Positions 12,301-20,275 of a stretch of 64,000 bases of DNA are shown here, piece after piece (positions within the stretch are counted from its first letter, which is position 1; every line of letters begins with the position of its first letter). The notes beneath the pieces are model-generated. The model did no database searches and was not told the DNA's origin. It saw nothing but the letters and a program-made list of their open reading frames with translations. This stretch comes from Tigriopus japonicus. Taxonomy: Eukaryota > Arthropoda > Copepoda > Harpacticoida > Harpacticidae. The stretch is taken from positions 6,201,330 through 6,265,329 of the forward strand of contig CM021319.1 of NCBI GenBank assembly GCA_010645155.1, written 5' to 3'. Position numbers and translations under genes: made by a program.

Positions 12301-12959
12301 TGTAAGAACCAAAGGTGATTTGTTCTTCCGAAGTGGCGATGTCCTCGTGATGGACGATCTGGGCTGGTTATACTTCAAAGACCGCTCGGGTGACACCTTT
12401 CGGTGGCGAGGAGAGAATGTTTCCACGGTCGAAGTTGAATCCATTCTGAGCAACATCATTGATCTCAAAGACGCCATTGTGTATGGTGTTCAGGTGAGAT
12501 ATCATGGACTCGTGTTTTTTTTTCATACAGAAGACAAAGAAAGACATCTTATACGATATTAATATTCTTTTTGGTGAACCAGGTTCCTGGAACGGAAGGT
12601 CGAGCAGGAATGGCTGCGATCCATGATCCCGATGAAATTGTAGATCTGGAAAAGTTGGCATTGGGGCTGAAAGCCAAATTGCCCGCTTTCGCACGACCAC
12701 TTTTTGTACGATTGGTCGACCATTTCGACATCACAGGTAGGGTTGATGATTGTTTCAATTGGCTTCTGGGCAAAGAATATAATGGAATGGATCACTTTTA
12801 GGCACCTATAAACTGAAGAAATTCAACCTGCAGCGCGAAGGCTTTGATCCGGACCAAATCAGTGACAAGATGTACTTTCTGAATCCAAAATCTGGCCTAT
12901 ACGAGACCTTGGATGCTGAGCTGTTCAAGAACATCGTATCCGGTTCAATCCGGCTGTGA
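372..12959 (+). CDS. FATP: Long-chain fatty acid transport protein (SLC27/FATP family), 11 exons
   Basis: Membrane acyl-CoA synthetase that couples uptake of long-chain fatty acids to CoA activation. Exons: 372-411, 859-1039, 1108-1258, 1938-2175, 2710-2959, 11182-11383, 11728-11920, 11987-12130, 12198-12493, 12583-12736, 12802-12959. Together they give 2007 nt and 668 residues, with every phase matching; human FATP1/4 have about 645. A hydrophobic N-terminal segment (about residues 22-60) is the membrane anchor. The AMP-binding motif TSGTTGMPK lies at about 271-279. The FATP/VLACS signature with [22 protein letters not shown] and a TVEVE end spans about 508-546. The start is the ATG at 372, chosen because its 40-nt exon ends in a good GT donor and joins exon 2 in frame; it is less certain than the rest. 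Intron 4 is GC-AG. Intron 5 (8.2 kb) hosts a zinc-finger gene. Whether it is closer to FATP1 or FATP4 cannot be settled by eye. Confidence 0.9.
1854..1918 (+). repeat. Copy 1 of a dispersed 65-bp repeat in the FATP introns
   Basis: This stretch, just before the acceptor of FATP exon 4, matches 4980-5044 at about three quarters of positions. Shared landmarks are TTGAAGGAATT, AATCCAAAC and CAGCCAAAG. Both copies are in the same orientation. Confidence 0.55.
2176..2177 (+). other. GC splice donor of FATP intron 4 (GC-AG intron)
   Basis: The exon end reads AAG followed by GCAAGT, the usual consensus for GC donors. The nearby GT dinucleotides at 2180, 2193 and 2211 leave the wrong phase for exon 5. 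Only the GC donor keeps the frame from ...SSDVYE into AVGEVIN.... The acceptor is the AG at 2708-2709. Confidence 0.8.
2209..2618. mobile_element. hAT-like MITE inserted in FATP intron 4
   Basis: A 410-bp element bounded by perfect 17-bp terminal inverted repeats, TAGTGATGGACCGAAAG at 2209-2225 and its reverse complement at 2602-2618. It is flanked by near-identical 8-bp direct repeats, AAGAATGC (2201-2208) and AAAAATGC (2619-2626), as expected for a hAT target-site duplication. There is no transposase ORF, so it is non-autonomous. The interior is rich in CCGAAA/TTTCGG motifs and contains a 35-bp tandem array. Without it the host intron would be about 115 bp. Confidence 0.75.
2236..2358 (+). 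repeat. Tandem array of a 35-bp unit inside the MITE
   Basis: Three exact 35-bp units start at 2236, 2271 and 2306, followed by a partial fourth from 2341. Each unit carries CGAAACCGAAAG, TTTCGGCCGAAA and GAGGGCTTAAC. A related CCGAAACCGAAA block recurs at 2557-2610. Confidence 0.9.
2960..7440 (+). other. First half of FATP intron 5, no gene recognised
   Basis: AT-rich intronic DNA with homopolymer runs and no convincing coding segment. It contains the second copy of a 65-bp dispersed repeat (4980-5044). A weak pair of mariner-like ends near 5165 and 5955 was considered and not accepted. Confidence 0.5.
4980..5044 (+). repeat. Copy 2 of the dispersed 65-bp repeat
   Basis: Matches 1854-1918 in the same orientation, about 3.1 kb away. 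The family, if any, is not recognised. It could be a decayed mobile element or a local duplication. Confidence 0.55.
7590..8110 (+). promoter_or_regulatory. CT-rich probable promoter/5' region of the nested zinc-finger gene
   Basis: Base composition changes sharply to CT-rich, with a (TTCG)n run at about 7791-7813, a GTCGGTCGGTCGG run at about 8031-8043 and many TCTTCTTC blocks. It lies 0.6-1.1 kb before the zinc-finger ATG. A promoter role is inferred from position and composition; no TSS motif was identified. A similar (CGAA)n block sits upstream of the MRL-family gene near 60240-60270. Confidence 0.4.
8738..10444 (+). CDS. C2H2 zinc-finger protein, 11 fingers, intronless, nested in the FATP intron
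   Basis: Probable sequence-specific nuclear DNA-binding protein of 568 residues in a single exon. Residues 1-118 are basic and Ser/Thr-rich (a TPTKRRRR stretch near 72-79 is a likely nuclear localisation signal). Eleven C2H2 fingers run from about 120 to 428, most joined by TGEKPY-type linkers. Finger 5 has an enlarged CADPDC knuckle. Finger 7 (about 291-311) has only 10 residues between its second Cys and first His instead of 12, so it is probably degenerate. The C-terminal 140 residues are not zinc fingers: an acidic stretch is followed by a Leu-rich, helical-looking segment (LLALLLKKI, about 485-493) and an acidic tail. No named orthologue is recognised. It lies on the same strand as its host gene. 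Confidence 0.9.
   Translation: MAPVSKKARSSSRTTRNSPTKAKTVDDSKETPTKAKRSPSKVSVTPSIKLRKDLVAPNSTSPPQVNGDLDETPTKRRRRSRETKKRKPLIDEDSTMNSAVFGDEFDEINATKKLKEEKRFNCPYCKQGFSRKYDMEKHSRKHTGDKPYQCGICGRRFVQVGSLAVHMRAHTGEMPYKCDTCDKGFAVKERLRLHQRTHTGERPYKCEFCDKSFARGGQLMVHRRTHTGDKPYICADPDCNLKFTSSGNLKTHMKLHVGSREFQCHLCDKAYPRADTLKRHILSFHENKRLYKCDVCNKSFKGHIRDHMRTHAEDREEKPFGCNQCKARFNQRSQLTVHMRVHTGERPYSCKICARSFSHSTALKLHLRMHTGEKPHVCKLCKKAFAQLPHLKKHMLCVHDTDKPYYCERCEIFFKIKIEYQDHVETKHPDEIPEDLVGIAMPPESDQGSIKDIQFIQIPVQTVELSDDGRQLMPMEKMRTLLALLLKKISTPGRLKKLGFGTRLIDEVLKESITASGRSPCNEEGLDIREILQNNIQILLDWTIPEEYMNYFRSESKRTEEILEELAA
10445..11181 (+). other. 3' UTR of the zinc-finger gene and end of FATP intron 5
   Basis: AT-rich non-coding sequence. 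An AATAAA occurs in the stretch around 10741-10747 and may be the poly(A) signal of the nested gene. The FATP exon 6 acceptor (TTTGATTGCAG) closes the region at 11181. Confidence 0.45.
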
Positions 12960-13117
12960 AAAAAAAATATGTTCCAGATTCCTTTTCCTAATCGTCGAGA
13001 GTTTTTATTTAAAAGAAGAGTGCCTATGAAATTGTTTCAGGTTTCTCCCCAGAAAATATTTATAGATTGTTCAACTAAGTCACATGATCACATGACTGAT
13101 TCTTCCCTATCCCACCT

Positions 13118-13138
13118 CATCCATCCATCCATCCATCC
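13118..13138 (+). repeat. (CATC)n microsatellite in the FATP 3' UTR
   Basis: Five perfect CATC units plus one base, in the 3' untranslated region of the fatty-acid transport gene. A shorter CATCATCATCATC run follows at about 13224. Confidence 0.85.
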
Positions 13139-13205
13139 GAACCTCCTTCTTCCTTGGCCTTCTTCCTCTTTTGTCCCAGATCTGACGATACTCGTGTAAC
13201 ACAAC

Positions 13206-13211
13206 AATAAA
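13206..13211 (+). terminator. Poly(A) signal of FATP
   Basis: Canonical AATAAA about 250 bp after the FATP stop codon and before the next gene. A second AATAAA lies near 13408. Confidence 0.5.
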
Positions 13212-13606
13212 CCATTAACCGGCATCATCATCATCACTTGCACCCATGGGCATCACTTGAGAGCAAATCAAGAGCATCACCAACAAACACCCACACCAAA
13301 GCAATCAAAAAATAGGAAAGAAAAATAACCAACCAACTCGATTTTATACGTTGTTAAATCACAGCTCAGTTATTCAATGTAGCTATGGATTCTTTATCAA
13401 AGTAGAGAAAATAAATGCAATGAAATCACCGACCAATGAAAGAAACCAATGAGTGCATGTCATGAGTAGTGTGAATTAGAGAAGCTGCTCTTCTCAACGG
13501 TTGGCTCAAGAAAGAGGTTCAAAAAACAGCTACCCGATTCTAGCAAACTTGAATCCGAGAAAGCGGAAACTTGGTGGTCCAGTCAATCCACTTGAAGTAT
13601 AAAAAC

Positions 13607-14584
13607 ATGTTGGAGAAATCAGGAGACTTGATCCCTGTTAGACCTGAGGCTGTGTTCATCCCATGGACCAAGCGCAAGTCCCAAGTTCTCAATTATCTCC
13701 ACAGAGGCATCGTGTGTTTCGAGGTAAGTGATGAAAAAGAGATTCCATCAACCCAAAGGAAGACCGCCTTCCTGAAATACTTGCCAATCGATTCTAGACC
13801 CACGTGTATGACACAAATGTGGGCGACATATCCCCATTGAGCGCCTATTTCAATCCCGAGCGATGGACTGTGAATGATTTGAACCACAAATTCGGGATTC
13901 AACCTCAAAACAGCGAGCCCTGTCCAGATGTGAGCGAGAGTAACGTGGAAGTGTTGAATCCCAAGACTGGCCAGAAGCTCGAGGTCCGATCCTTGTGTCC
14001 TCGATTGCTGATCTATCCCTTGAAATACGAAGACGAGAGACGTCAACAATCGTCGCCAGAACCCGGATCTAGCAGTAGCACGGGCGATCGTGGATCTTCT
14101 CCCAATGACGCCACTTCTCTTCGCAGATCCTCAAACGAGACTCTGAATCAATTCATCGACTTGGACGAGGGATTCAGTTTGTTCAAGACAGAGGTTGCAC
14201 ATTTTATTTTGATGATTATAATGATGTTAGTGTTTTTGTGGTTACTTATGAGGATATCATTTTCAGAGAATTCAAGAGAGACCGACCAACATGATGACCA
14301 ATAATGCTTCAAGTGGATTCGCTTCGGCTCTCTCAAACATGGCTAATCATTTGCAGGGCTATAATTTGTTCATGGATGAGCCATTACTTTCGACTCGGGC
14401 TCCTTCCACGGCTTTGTGTTTCCATTCCACCGCGGATAATGCCATCGATTGGAGCACAGGGGATGAACCTAATGACCTTTTGTCATCTCCGGAAACATCC
14501 TTGGCCAAATTTGAGGCGTCGTTTTATCAATTCTCGGACTTTGATTACGACCGACCCATGTACGTCCAAGAGACCTTGGTGTAG
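13607..14584 (+). CDS. Unrecognised three-exon protein of 276 residues
   Basis: Exons 13607-13723, 13798-14193 and 14267-14584 join in phase 0 at both junctions. The first half looks globular and conserved: it begins MLEKSGDLIPVRPEAVFIPW and carries many aromatic and proline residues up to about residue 115. A Ser-rich linker (about 120-155, with SSPEPGSSSSTGDRGSS) follows, then an acidic Ser/Phe-containing tail. No signal peptide, catalytic motif or known domain is visible, so no function is assigned. The start is the ATG at 13607, the first after an in-frame stop at about 13550; an additional upstream exon cannot be excluded. Donor 2 (GAG|GTTGCA) is weak. Reading through intron 2 would add a hydrophobic segment and an early stop. 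It converges on AASDHPPT, with 140 bp between the stop codons. Confidence 0.75.
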
Positions 14585-14715
14585 AAGTACTAACAGATCT
14601 GCAGTGATATGACACGAATTCTATAATTCTTAACCAACTCAATTTTAAACAATTTTCACTGCTACGCTCCTCGATGACACAATTGTAAAACTCATTCCAA
14701 TGAGGCATTGGATTA

Positions 14716-14721
14716 AATAAA
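14716..14721 (+). terminator. Poly(A) signal of the unrecognised gene
   Basis: AATAAA 132 bp after the stop at 14584 and only 4 bp short of the opposing AASDHPPT stop codon. Cleavage downstream would make the two convergent transcripts overlap. Confidence 0.5.
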
Positions 14722-14724
14722 TAG

Positions 14725-15783
14725 TTAGCAATCAGCGTATTTATTTTCTGGCATTTGGCAAAACTTTCTCCACATGGAGTGCCAAGGTTCATCGTTTAAA
14801 TCGCATTCAGCCTTTAAGGGCAATAGAATCTCAAAATCTTGGATGTAATAGACGGTCGGAGTTTCAAAATGAGCTGCATTATCACATTCCACAGCCACGG
14901 TCACGCAATGCTGTCCATCTTTCAGTATTAACTCTTGAAAGACCCATTTCGAAGAGGCATCCAGAACGTCTTTAACTTGCACTTTCGTGTCTCGAATTCC
15001 GTTCGTTTTATCGCAGGAGGGTAATGGTGAGGCGATCTGATGGATATCATTACCTTAATGTAATTAAAGAGAGAACGCTTGTGAAATCTACTTTCACTCA
15101 CATGAAACTCGATATTCTGTAGGTTCCAGCCCAATCCGAAACCATCGGCTTTCACGAAGCTCTCCTTTAAAGCCCAATGCCGATAGAACATTTTAAGTTG
15201 TTCTTCCTGGGATGGTTTATGTAAACCTGTGGGATTTCGAATCAAGGACCATTCGCGGGGGGTAAATTTTCTTTTCATTAAATGGAAAAATCGATCTACA
15301 TCACGTTTGGGCTCGTTTAATCGCATCACATCCACACCCACTCGAATTTGATCTAGAGAACCGCCTCATTTAAAGGAAAACTTTTAAACCTATTCACTTA
15401 TGAAAATGACAAACACGGGTATCACCTTCAGGTTGCACTGATTCGGCGGCTAAAACCACCCAATCGCCTTGATGAGCCACATTGGCATCGAACCAACAGG
15501 GGATCAAACCGTCACAAATCACTTTGGGCTTGCCTTTGGCCGATCGAATGTATTGAAAATCCGGAAAGTTTCGCTCAAGCGAGTCTCGAGCCGCTTTTCG
15601 GAACATAAGTTGTCCCACAATTGAGGCCTTGGCATCGGATTGATAATGGAATTGGGCGATTCGCTCAACCTCTTGACGATCTAATGCAGCACAAGCCCGT
15701 CGCCATTGGAGCGAGTCAGGGGTCCAATGAGTCACATTAAAAGCCCATCGCCATGAGATCCGAGGCATACTGAGCGCACTCAT
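14725..15783 (-). CDS. AASDHPPT: L-aminoadipate-semialdehyde dehydrogenase phosphopantetheinyl transferase
   Basis: Transfers 4'-phosphopantetheine from CoA to the active serine of carrier-protein domains such as those of cytosolic fatty acid synthase and the aminoadipate enzyme. Exons on the minus strand: 15783-15426, 15352-15102 and 15036-14725, giving 306 residues; the human protein has 309. The introns are 73 and 65 bp. Visible family motifs are VGVDVM (about 124-129, magnesium-binding Asp) and WALKESFVK (179-187, the W..KE..K signature), preceded by FFHLMKRKFT. The ATG at 15783 lies only 21 bp after the stop codon of RABL3 on the same strand, which suggests co-transcription. Confidence 0.94.
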
Positions 15784-15804
15784 GACGTTCAGCTCAAATT
15801 CCTA

Positions 15805-16609
15805 TTAGAGACGTCTTCGATCCGAGGCGGGTTTGACGTCTCGGCGATAGAATTGCTTGTCAATGACCTTATCAAAGAAACGGCACAATTTGTTGGACGC
15901 ACTGGATCCCGCCATCACGGATCGTTCATCTTGACAATTCAATTGGATCTCTTCGGTAAGATATTCCTCGGCGATGAAGGATCGCTTTTGATGAAGAGGT
16001 AGAGCGTGGGCCTCGGAGGCCACGTCTTGCTTGGTACCTACCACCAACAAGGGCACGTTCACGTCAATCGTGTCCAGATGCTCAGCGCTTCCGTTCTGGT
16101 CTTCCCAAGTGGATTCTCGAAATTTGGCGTTCCCGGACTCTCTGAAAACCGGCCCCAAAACGGTAAGATCCAACCCGATACCCATGACATGAAATACCAA
16201 ACTTTACCGGTCCATGAATTCGCGCAGCCATTTACTGAGATTCTCTTGGGACTTTTTGTTGCTCAAATCGTGAACCAGAATGATGCCGTGCGTGTTGGCG
16301 TAGAACACGTGGCGGGCATTGCGATGGGCGTGGGTCCCACCCACATCACAGAACTCTAAAGATCAACTCAGATTGAATGTTTAAACGTGACAAAGGCATC
16401 CTTACAAGTTGCTTACCGATCCAAAATGTTCGTTGAGCGGGCGTGCCTTCTTTGTATTCGTGGAGTTTGACCTCGATGGCGGCTCCAATGGTGTATGAAA
16501 TCTGTTCTAAAGGCTGACCATGGGCCATCAGATGGACTAACGAGGATTTACCCACGCCCGAGTCGCCCAATACCAAGATTCGAACCCGATCTAATGAGGT
16601 GGTACTCAT
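15805..16609 (-). CDS. RABL3: Rab-like protein 3, small GTPase
   Basis: Atypical Ras-superfamily GTPase, linked in animals to prenylation-chaperone and Ras signalling functions. Exons: 16609-16417, 16355-16208 and 16141-15805, giving 225 residues; human RABL3 has 236. The introns are 61 and 66 bp. The P-loop GDSGVGKS is at 15-22. The switch II motif DVGG is at 68-71, as in other RABL3 proteins (other Rabs have DTAGQE). TKQD (150-153) stands for the usual NKxD. The segment [13 protein letters not shown] matches the RABL3-specific insert. There is no C-terminal prenylation cysteine, as expected for RABL3. It is the upstream member of a very tight pair with AASDHPPT. Confidence 0.95.
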
Positions 16610-16885
16610 TCCACGGAATTTAACGGGTGGAGCGATCTACCCAGCAAAAAGGAACACTGGTTGTTGACAATCCCAGAAAGCGACGTGCGTTGGCTTCAGG
16701 GTTTCGAAGGCATGACGAGCTAAAAGGCGCGGCTCTCCTTCGCACTGTTGGCGCTTTTCGTTTAAATGCTCATTGACCGTCGTTTTTTGATGTTGGAGTG
16801 GAAACAATCAATAAATGGAATTGTGAGGAATATTTGACATTTCGTTGAAAAGTAAACTAAGGTACTTTTTTGTTAAAGTTTACTT
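16610..16885. other. RABL3 upstream region
   Basis: Short non-coding stretch between the RABL3 start and the MCM6 3' end. It must hold the promoter for the RABL3 unit. No convincing motif was identified beyond a GTTGGCGC near 16748. Confidence 0.4.
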
Positions 16886-16891
16886 TTTATT
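16886..16891 (-). terminator. Poly(A) signal of MCM6
   Basis: TTTATT on the plus strand (AATAAA on the gene strand) about 106 bp after the MCM6 stop codon. Confidence 0.55.
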
Positions 16892-16996
16892 ATTGTACAA
16901 ATAGAGAGAGCATCCAAAAGGTTTGTCTCGGACTTTAAAATATACAGGCATATGTCAATTCCTACATCTTAAATTAAACGCAGCCATTGGTAATTA

Positions 16997-19603
16997 CTAT
17001 TCATCACTGACGTAGTTGGGATGCACAATGAGTAAAGGATCCTCGGAAGAGCTTCCGTCGTCACCCGCTCCAGTTTGAAGACCGGTCTTGCCCAAGGGAA
17101 TGAGGACATTGTCGTGATAGGCTAACCGGTCGATGACCTTCTCGATGATCTGTTTCTTTTCCAGCAACTCGTCTTGACTCTCCAGGTCCTTCTCTACCTC
17201 AGTAAGATACCAGTTGACAACATCGGATTTCTTGGTCGTAGACTCGGTGTCGTTTCGCTCCTCGGCTTCGGCCTCTTTCTGTCGAAGGTAATGAACCAAA
17301 ATATTGGCCATGGTGCGGTAATCTTCGTAAGACAACTTGAGCTGCTTCTTAGAAACCACTCCCTGATCAGCCTCGTCAGTTTCCATGGCATTGCCGTTCA
17401 CAGTCGGCTCAGCCTGCGTCGTTTGAGACGTAGGCTCATCCGGAGCGGCGATTTCGTTGTCCTCCTCGTCTTCGTCTAAATGAATATCGGGCTGATCAAC
17501 ACGAATGACCGATTTGTTCAACAGACGATATGCTTCTTTCACGTGCTTGGGCAACACTTGATCCGAGCAACTCATTTTGGCCATGGCTTCGGAGAGGCGG
17601 ATCATGGATTCCAACTGACGGACGGTGATTCGCCAACTGGATTTGACTCCTCCGCCGGAATCACGTTGTCGCAAATGTTTGTACTGGTCCACGAGGAACT
17701 CCATGGCCTCGGATGTGATTTTGGGTTTGAAGGATCGAGCGAATCCGATGTAACGTGAAATATCTTTGGTCTCGTAGACCCGATCGATGGAGTCTTCCAA
17801 TTTTGTGTGTAGATCCACGATTCGTTGGGCGATGGCGTAATCCGTGACCTCGTTGCAGTCATCAACGAGGATGAAGAACAGATCGAAACGAGACATGATA
17901 GGCGCCGTCATTTGTATATTTTGCTTCAACGATTTGGTCCGATCGTATCGCCCATGGATGGGGTTGGCTGCCGCCAAAATCGAAGTTCGAGCATTCAACG
18001 TGGCCTTCACGCCGGCTTTCGTTATAGAAATCGTCTGTTGTTCCATGGCCTCATGGATAGCCACCTAGAATAAGTCAAAAATAAAAAACTGTCACGTTTA
18101 CCGCCTCATTGGTGTTCAGTAAGCTAAAACACTGACCTGGTCGTGAGGGTCCATTTTGTCGAACTCGTCTATGCAACAAATTCCATTATCAGCCAACATA
18201 AGTGCCCCGGCTTCAATTACAAACTCGGAGCTTTCATCATCCCGCACCACAGCCGCAGTTAAACCTGCCGCGGAACTCGCTTTTCCACTAGTGTAAACGG
18301 CCCGCGGACTGAAATCGGCCACTTGCTTAAGGAACTGGGATTTGGCCGTGGAAGGATCACCCACAACGCAGACGTTGATATCACCACGCAATGTAGTGCC
18401 TTCAATGGTGCGTTTGGGCACACCACCGAACAGCATGAGCAATAACCCACGTTTGACCTCGTCGTTGCCGTGAATGGTCGGAAATAGACTGGTGATCAGA
18501 TTCTGATACAACGACTTGTCCTGACTCATCTTGAACGTGGTGTCCCATTCTTTTCGCGTCATTCGATCCTTGATCGCTTGAGGCGAAGGTTCCTCTTCGC
18601 CGTGTTCATCCAACCCGGAGAAGGTCGAATTACACGACTTGACCGAGCAAGCCAAGAAGGCCAAACGATGATGCAAGTCACGCACACCCAACGACTTGAG
18701 TCCCCGCACGCCCTCGGATTCGGTCCCTCCACGATGTCTAGCCCCCGATTCCGATCGGGCCCCCGGCAAATTTATCGAACCCACATCCGGCACAACAATC
18801 AGCGTGCCCGTGAAATCGCAACGATCGCCTGGTTGAGCACTTTCCACGGCTTCACCTCGAAGAATGATCTCCAAACTCCGCGGAATGGAGCCTCTGGGTA
18901 ATTCGGCTTGAACTTCTTGCACTCGGACCTTTTGGAAATCCACGAATCGCGACTTGTTCACGTCCAAAACGAATCGCGATCGATTGTTGCATACGGGATT
19001 GCGGCAAATCGAGGGTTGCGTGTACTTGAACTGCTGCTCCACGCCCACAATCTGCGTTTGGCAATCCATACACGTAAATGTACCCTGGACCAACTCGGGA
19101 TGAACCGGGTGGGTGCGAACCACTTGACCCGTGATCCGGAGCAAATGACCGATCTTGACGGTGGACAGATTCCGGATCTTGTACTGCGTGTCCACATCGG
19201 TAAACGACACGTAGTAGTCCTTCTCGAGCGTGATTTCGGCCCGATCCTGGACGTAGTGCTTCAAGGCCGTGCACAAATATGGATACAATCGATAATAATC
19301 CTCTTGCAAGGTTTGGGCCAGGTTCGGATTGAACTGTTCCACGTCCTTCATGGACACGAGCAGCGTGTTCCGTTCGGGTTTGACCAATTCCCGGGCCAGC
19401 GCCAAATACTTGAGGGGTTCGTCGTCGTTTCCACGGGATTCGGAAGCGCCTTGTCGTTGGTCTTCGGGATGGGCTCCTCGAGCCTCGTGTTGCCATTCCT
19501 CGAGGAAGTCTTGGAAGAGTTTCTGACAGCGGGCACCCACGGGATCCACCACCAACGAGCCCCCCGAAGTGCCCGATTCGCCTTGACCGCCGGACACGTC
19601 CAT
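16997..19603 (-). CDS. MCM6: DNA replication licensing factor MCM6
   Basis: Subunit of the MCM2-7 ring, the replicative helicase loaded at origins in G1. Two exons, 19603-18137 and 18064-16997, give 844 residues; human MCM6 has 821. The intron is 72 bp and phase 0. Zinc-ribbon cysteines are at 178, 181, 200 and 205. Walker A GDPSTAKS is at 415-422, Walker B CCIDEF at 476-481 and the arginine-finger motif SRFD at 547-550. The C-terminal winged-helix region has an acidic insert (LDEDEEDNE). The start is the ATG at 19603, giving [10 protein letters not shown]; an in-frame Met further upstream precedes unlikely sequence. Two perfect E2F consensus sites lie 339-367 bp upstream. CDC6, which acts in the same step, lies about 11 kb away on the same strand. 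Confidence 0.97.
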
Positions 19604-19941
19604 GATTAAACAAAAAGAAGAAGTCACACGATTCAAATGCACGGCAAGAAAATGAGCTCTGAAGAACTTGGATTCAAACAATGAGAGGGGACACACTCAG
19701 CGTGACTGGGATGACATCGAAGGGATGAATGAGAAAGGCTTTTCGATACTGTCGAGATTGTGTTACGCAAAAGTGGTGTCCTTTAGAGGATATTTTTCAT
19801 TCATAGGGTATGAGTGGGATTGAAAATGTTTTTTCTTTGACGAGGATCTTCACTAATAGGGGTGAATAAGACCGTGTGGGGTTCAAAGTCGATGACGATT
19901 TGGTCACCTCACCCGTGTTGTGGACAATGAAGTCCTCGTTC

Positions 19942-19970
19942 GCGGGAAAGAGGTGCGTTTTGGCGGGAAA
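19942..19970 (-). promoter_or_regulatory. Tandem E2F sites upstream of MCM6
   Basis: GCGGGAAA occurs at 19942-19949 and 19963-19970, so the gene strand reads TTTCCCGC twice, a perfect E2F consensus. The upper one is embedded in the near-palindrome TTTTGGCGGGAAAA (19958-19971). The sites are 21 bp apart, close to two helical turns, and 339-367 bp before the MCM6 ATG. E2F control of MCM genes is well established in animals; function here is inferred. Confidence 0.6.
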
Positions 19971-20160
19971 ACGGGATCTTCTCACGCAACTTAGCGACCC
20001 AAATTCCGCTTAAAACTCTTGGAACTTCAGATACGCGATAACTTTTTTGGTTTTAAGGTTCGTCCTTCGGCGGTTAAAGCACAAACGAAATGAGCGCTCA
20101 CCAAAAGTGAAAATGAACACGAAATGACCTCAGATTTTAATGACATACGTACGTTCTCGT

Positions 20161-20166
20161 TTTATT
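20161..20166 (-). terminator. Poly(A) signal of SPT6
   Basis: TTTATT on the plus strand (AATAAA on the gene strand), about 110 bp after the SPT6 stop codon. Confidence 0.55.
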
Positions 20167-20275
20167 CTTCTTACAATTATTCTTCATTATTATTTAACAA
20201 GAAAGGAAAGAAACGCCGGAGTCGAATGGATGGATCAAGTTCTACTAACACGTTTCTTCGACAAAGCATCCATGG

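Noticed and set aside
13118..13138. CRISPR-like repeat
   Set aside because: A simple (CATC)n microsatellite without spacers, in a eukaryotic 3' UTR.
14360..14385. mTORC1 TOS-like motif (LFMDE) in the unrecognised gene
   Set aside because: Spacing does not match the five-residue TOS consensus, and the rest of the protein does not resemble PRAS40.
18852..19613. Long overlapping frames of over 230 codons on both strands inside MCM6
   Set aside because: Shadows of the MCM6 coding exon; the MCM6 frame carries all conserved motifs.
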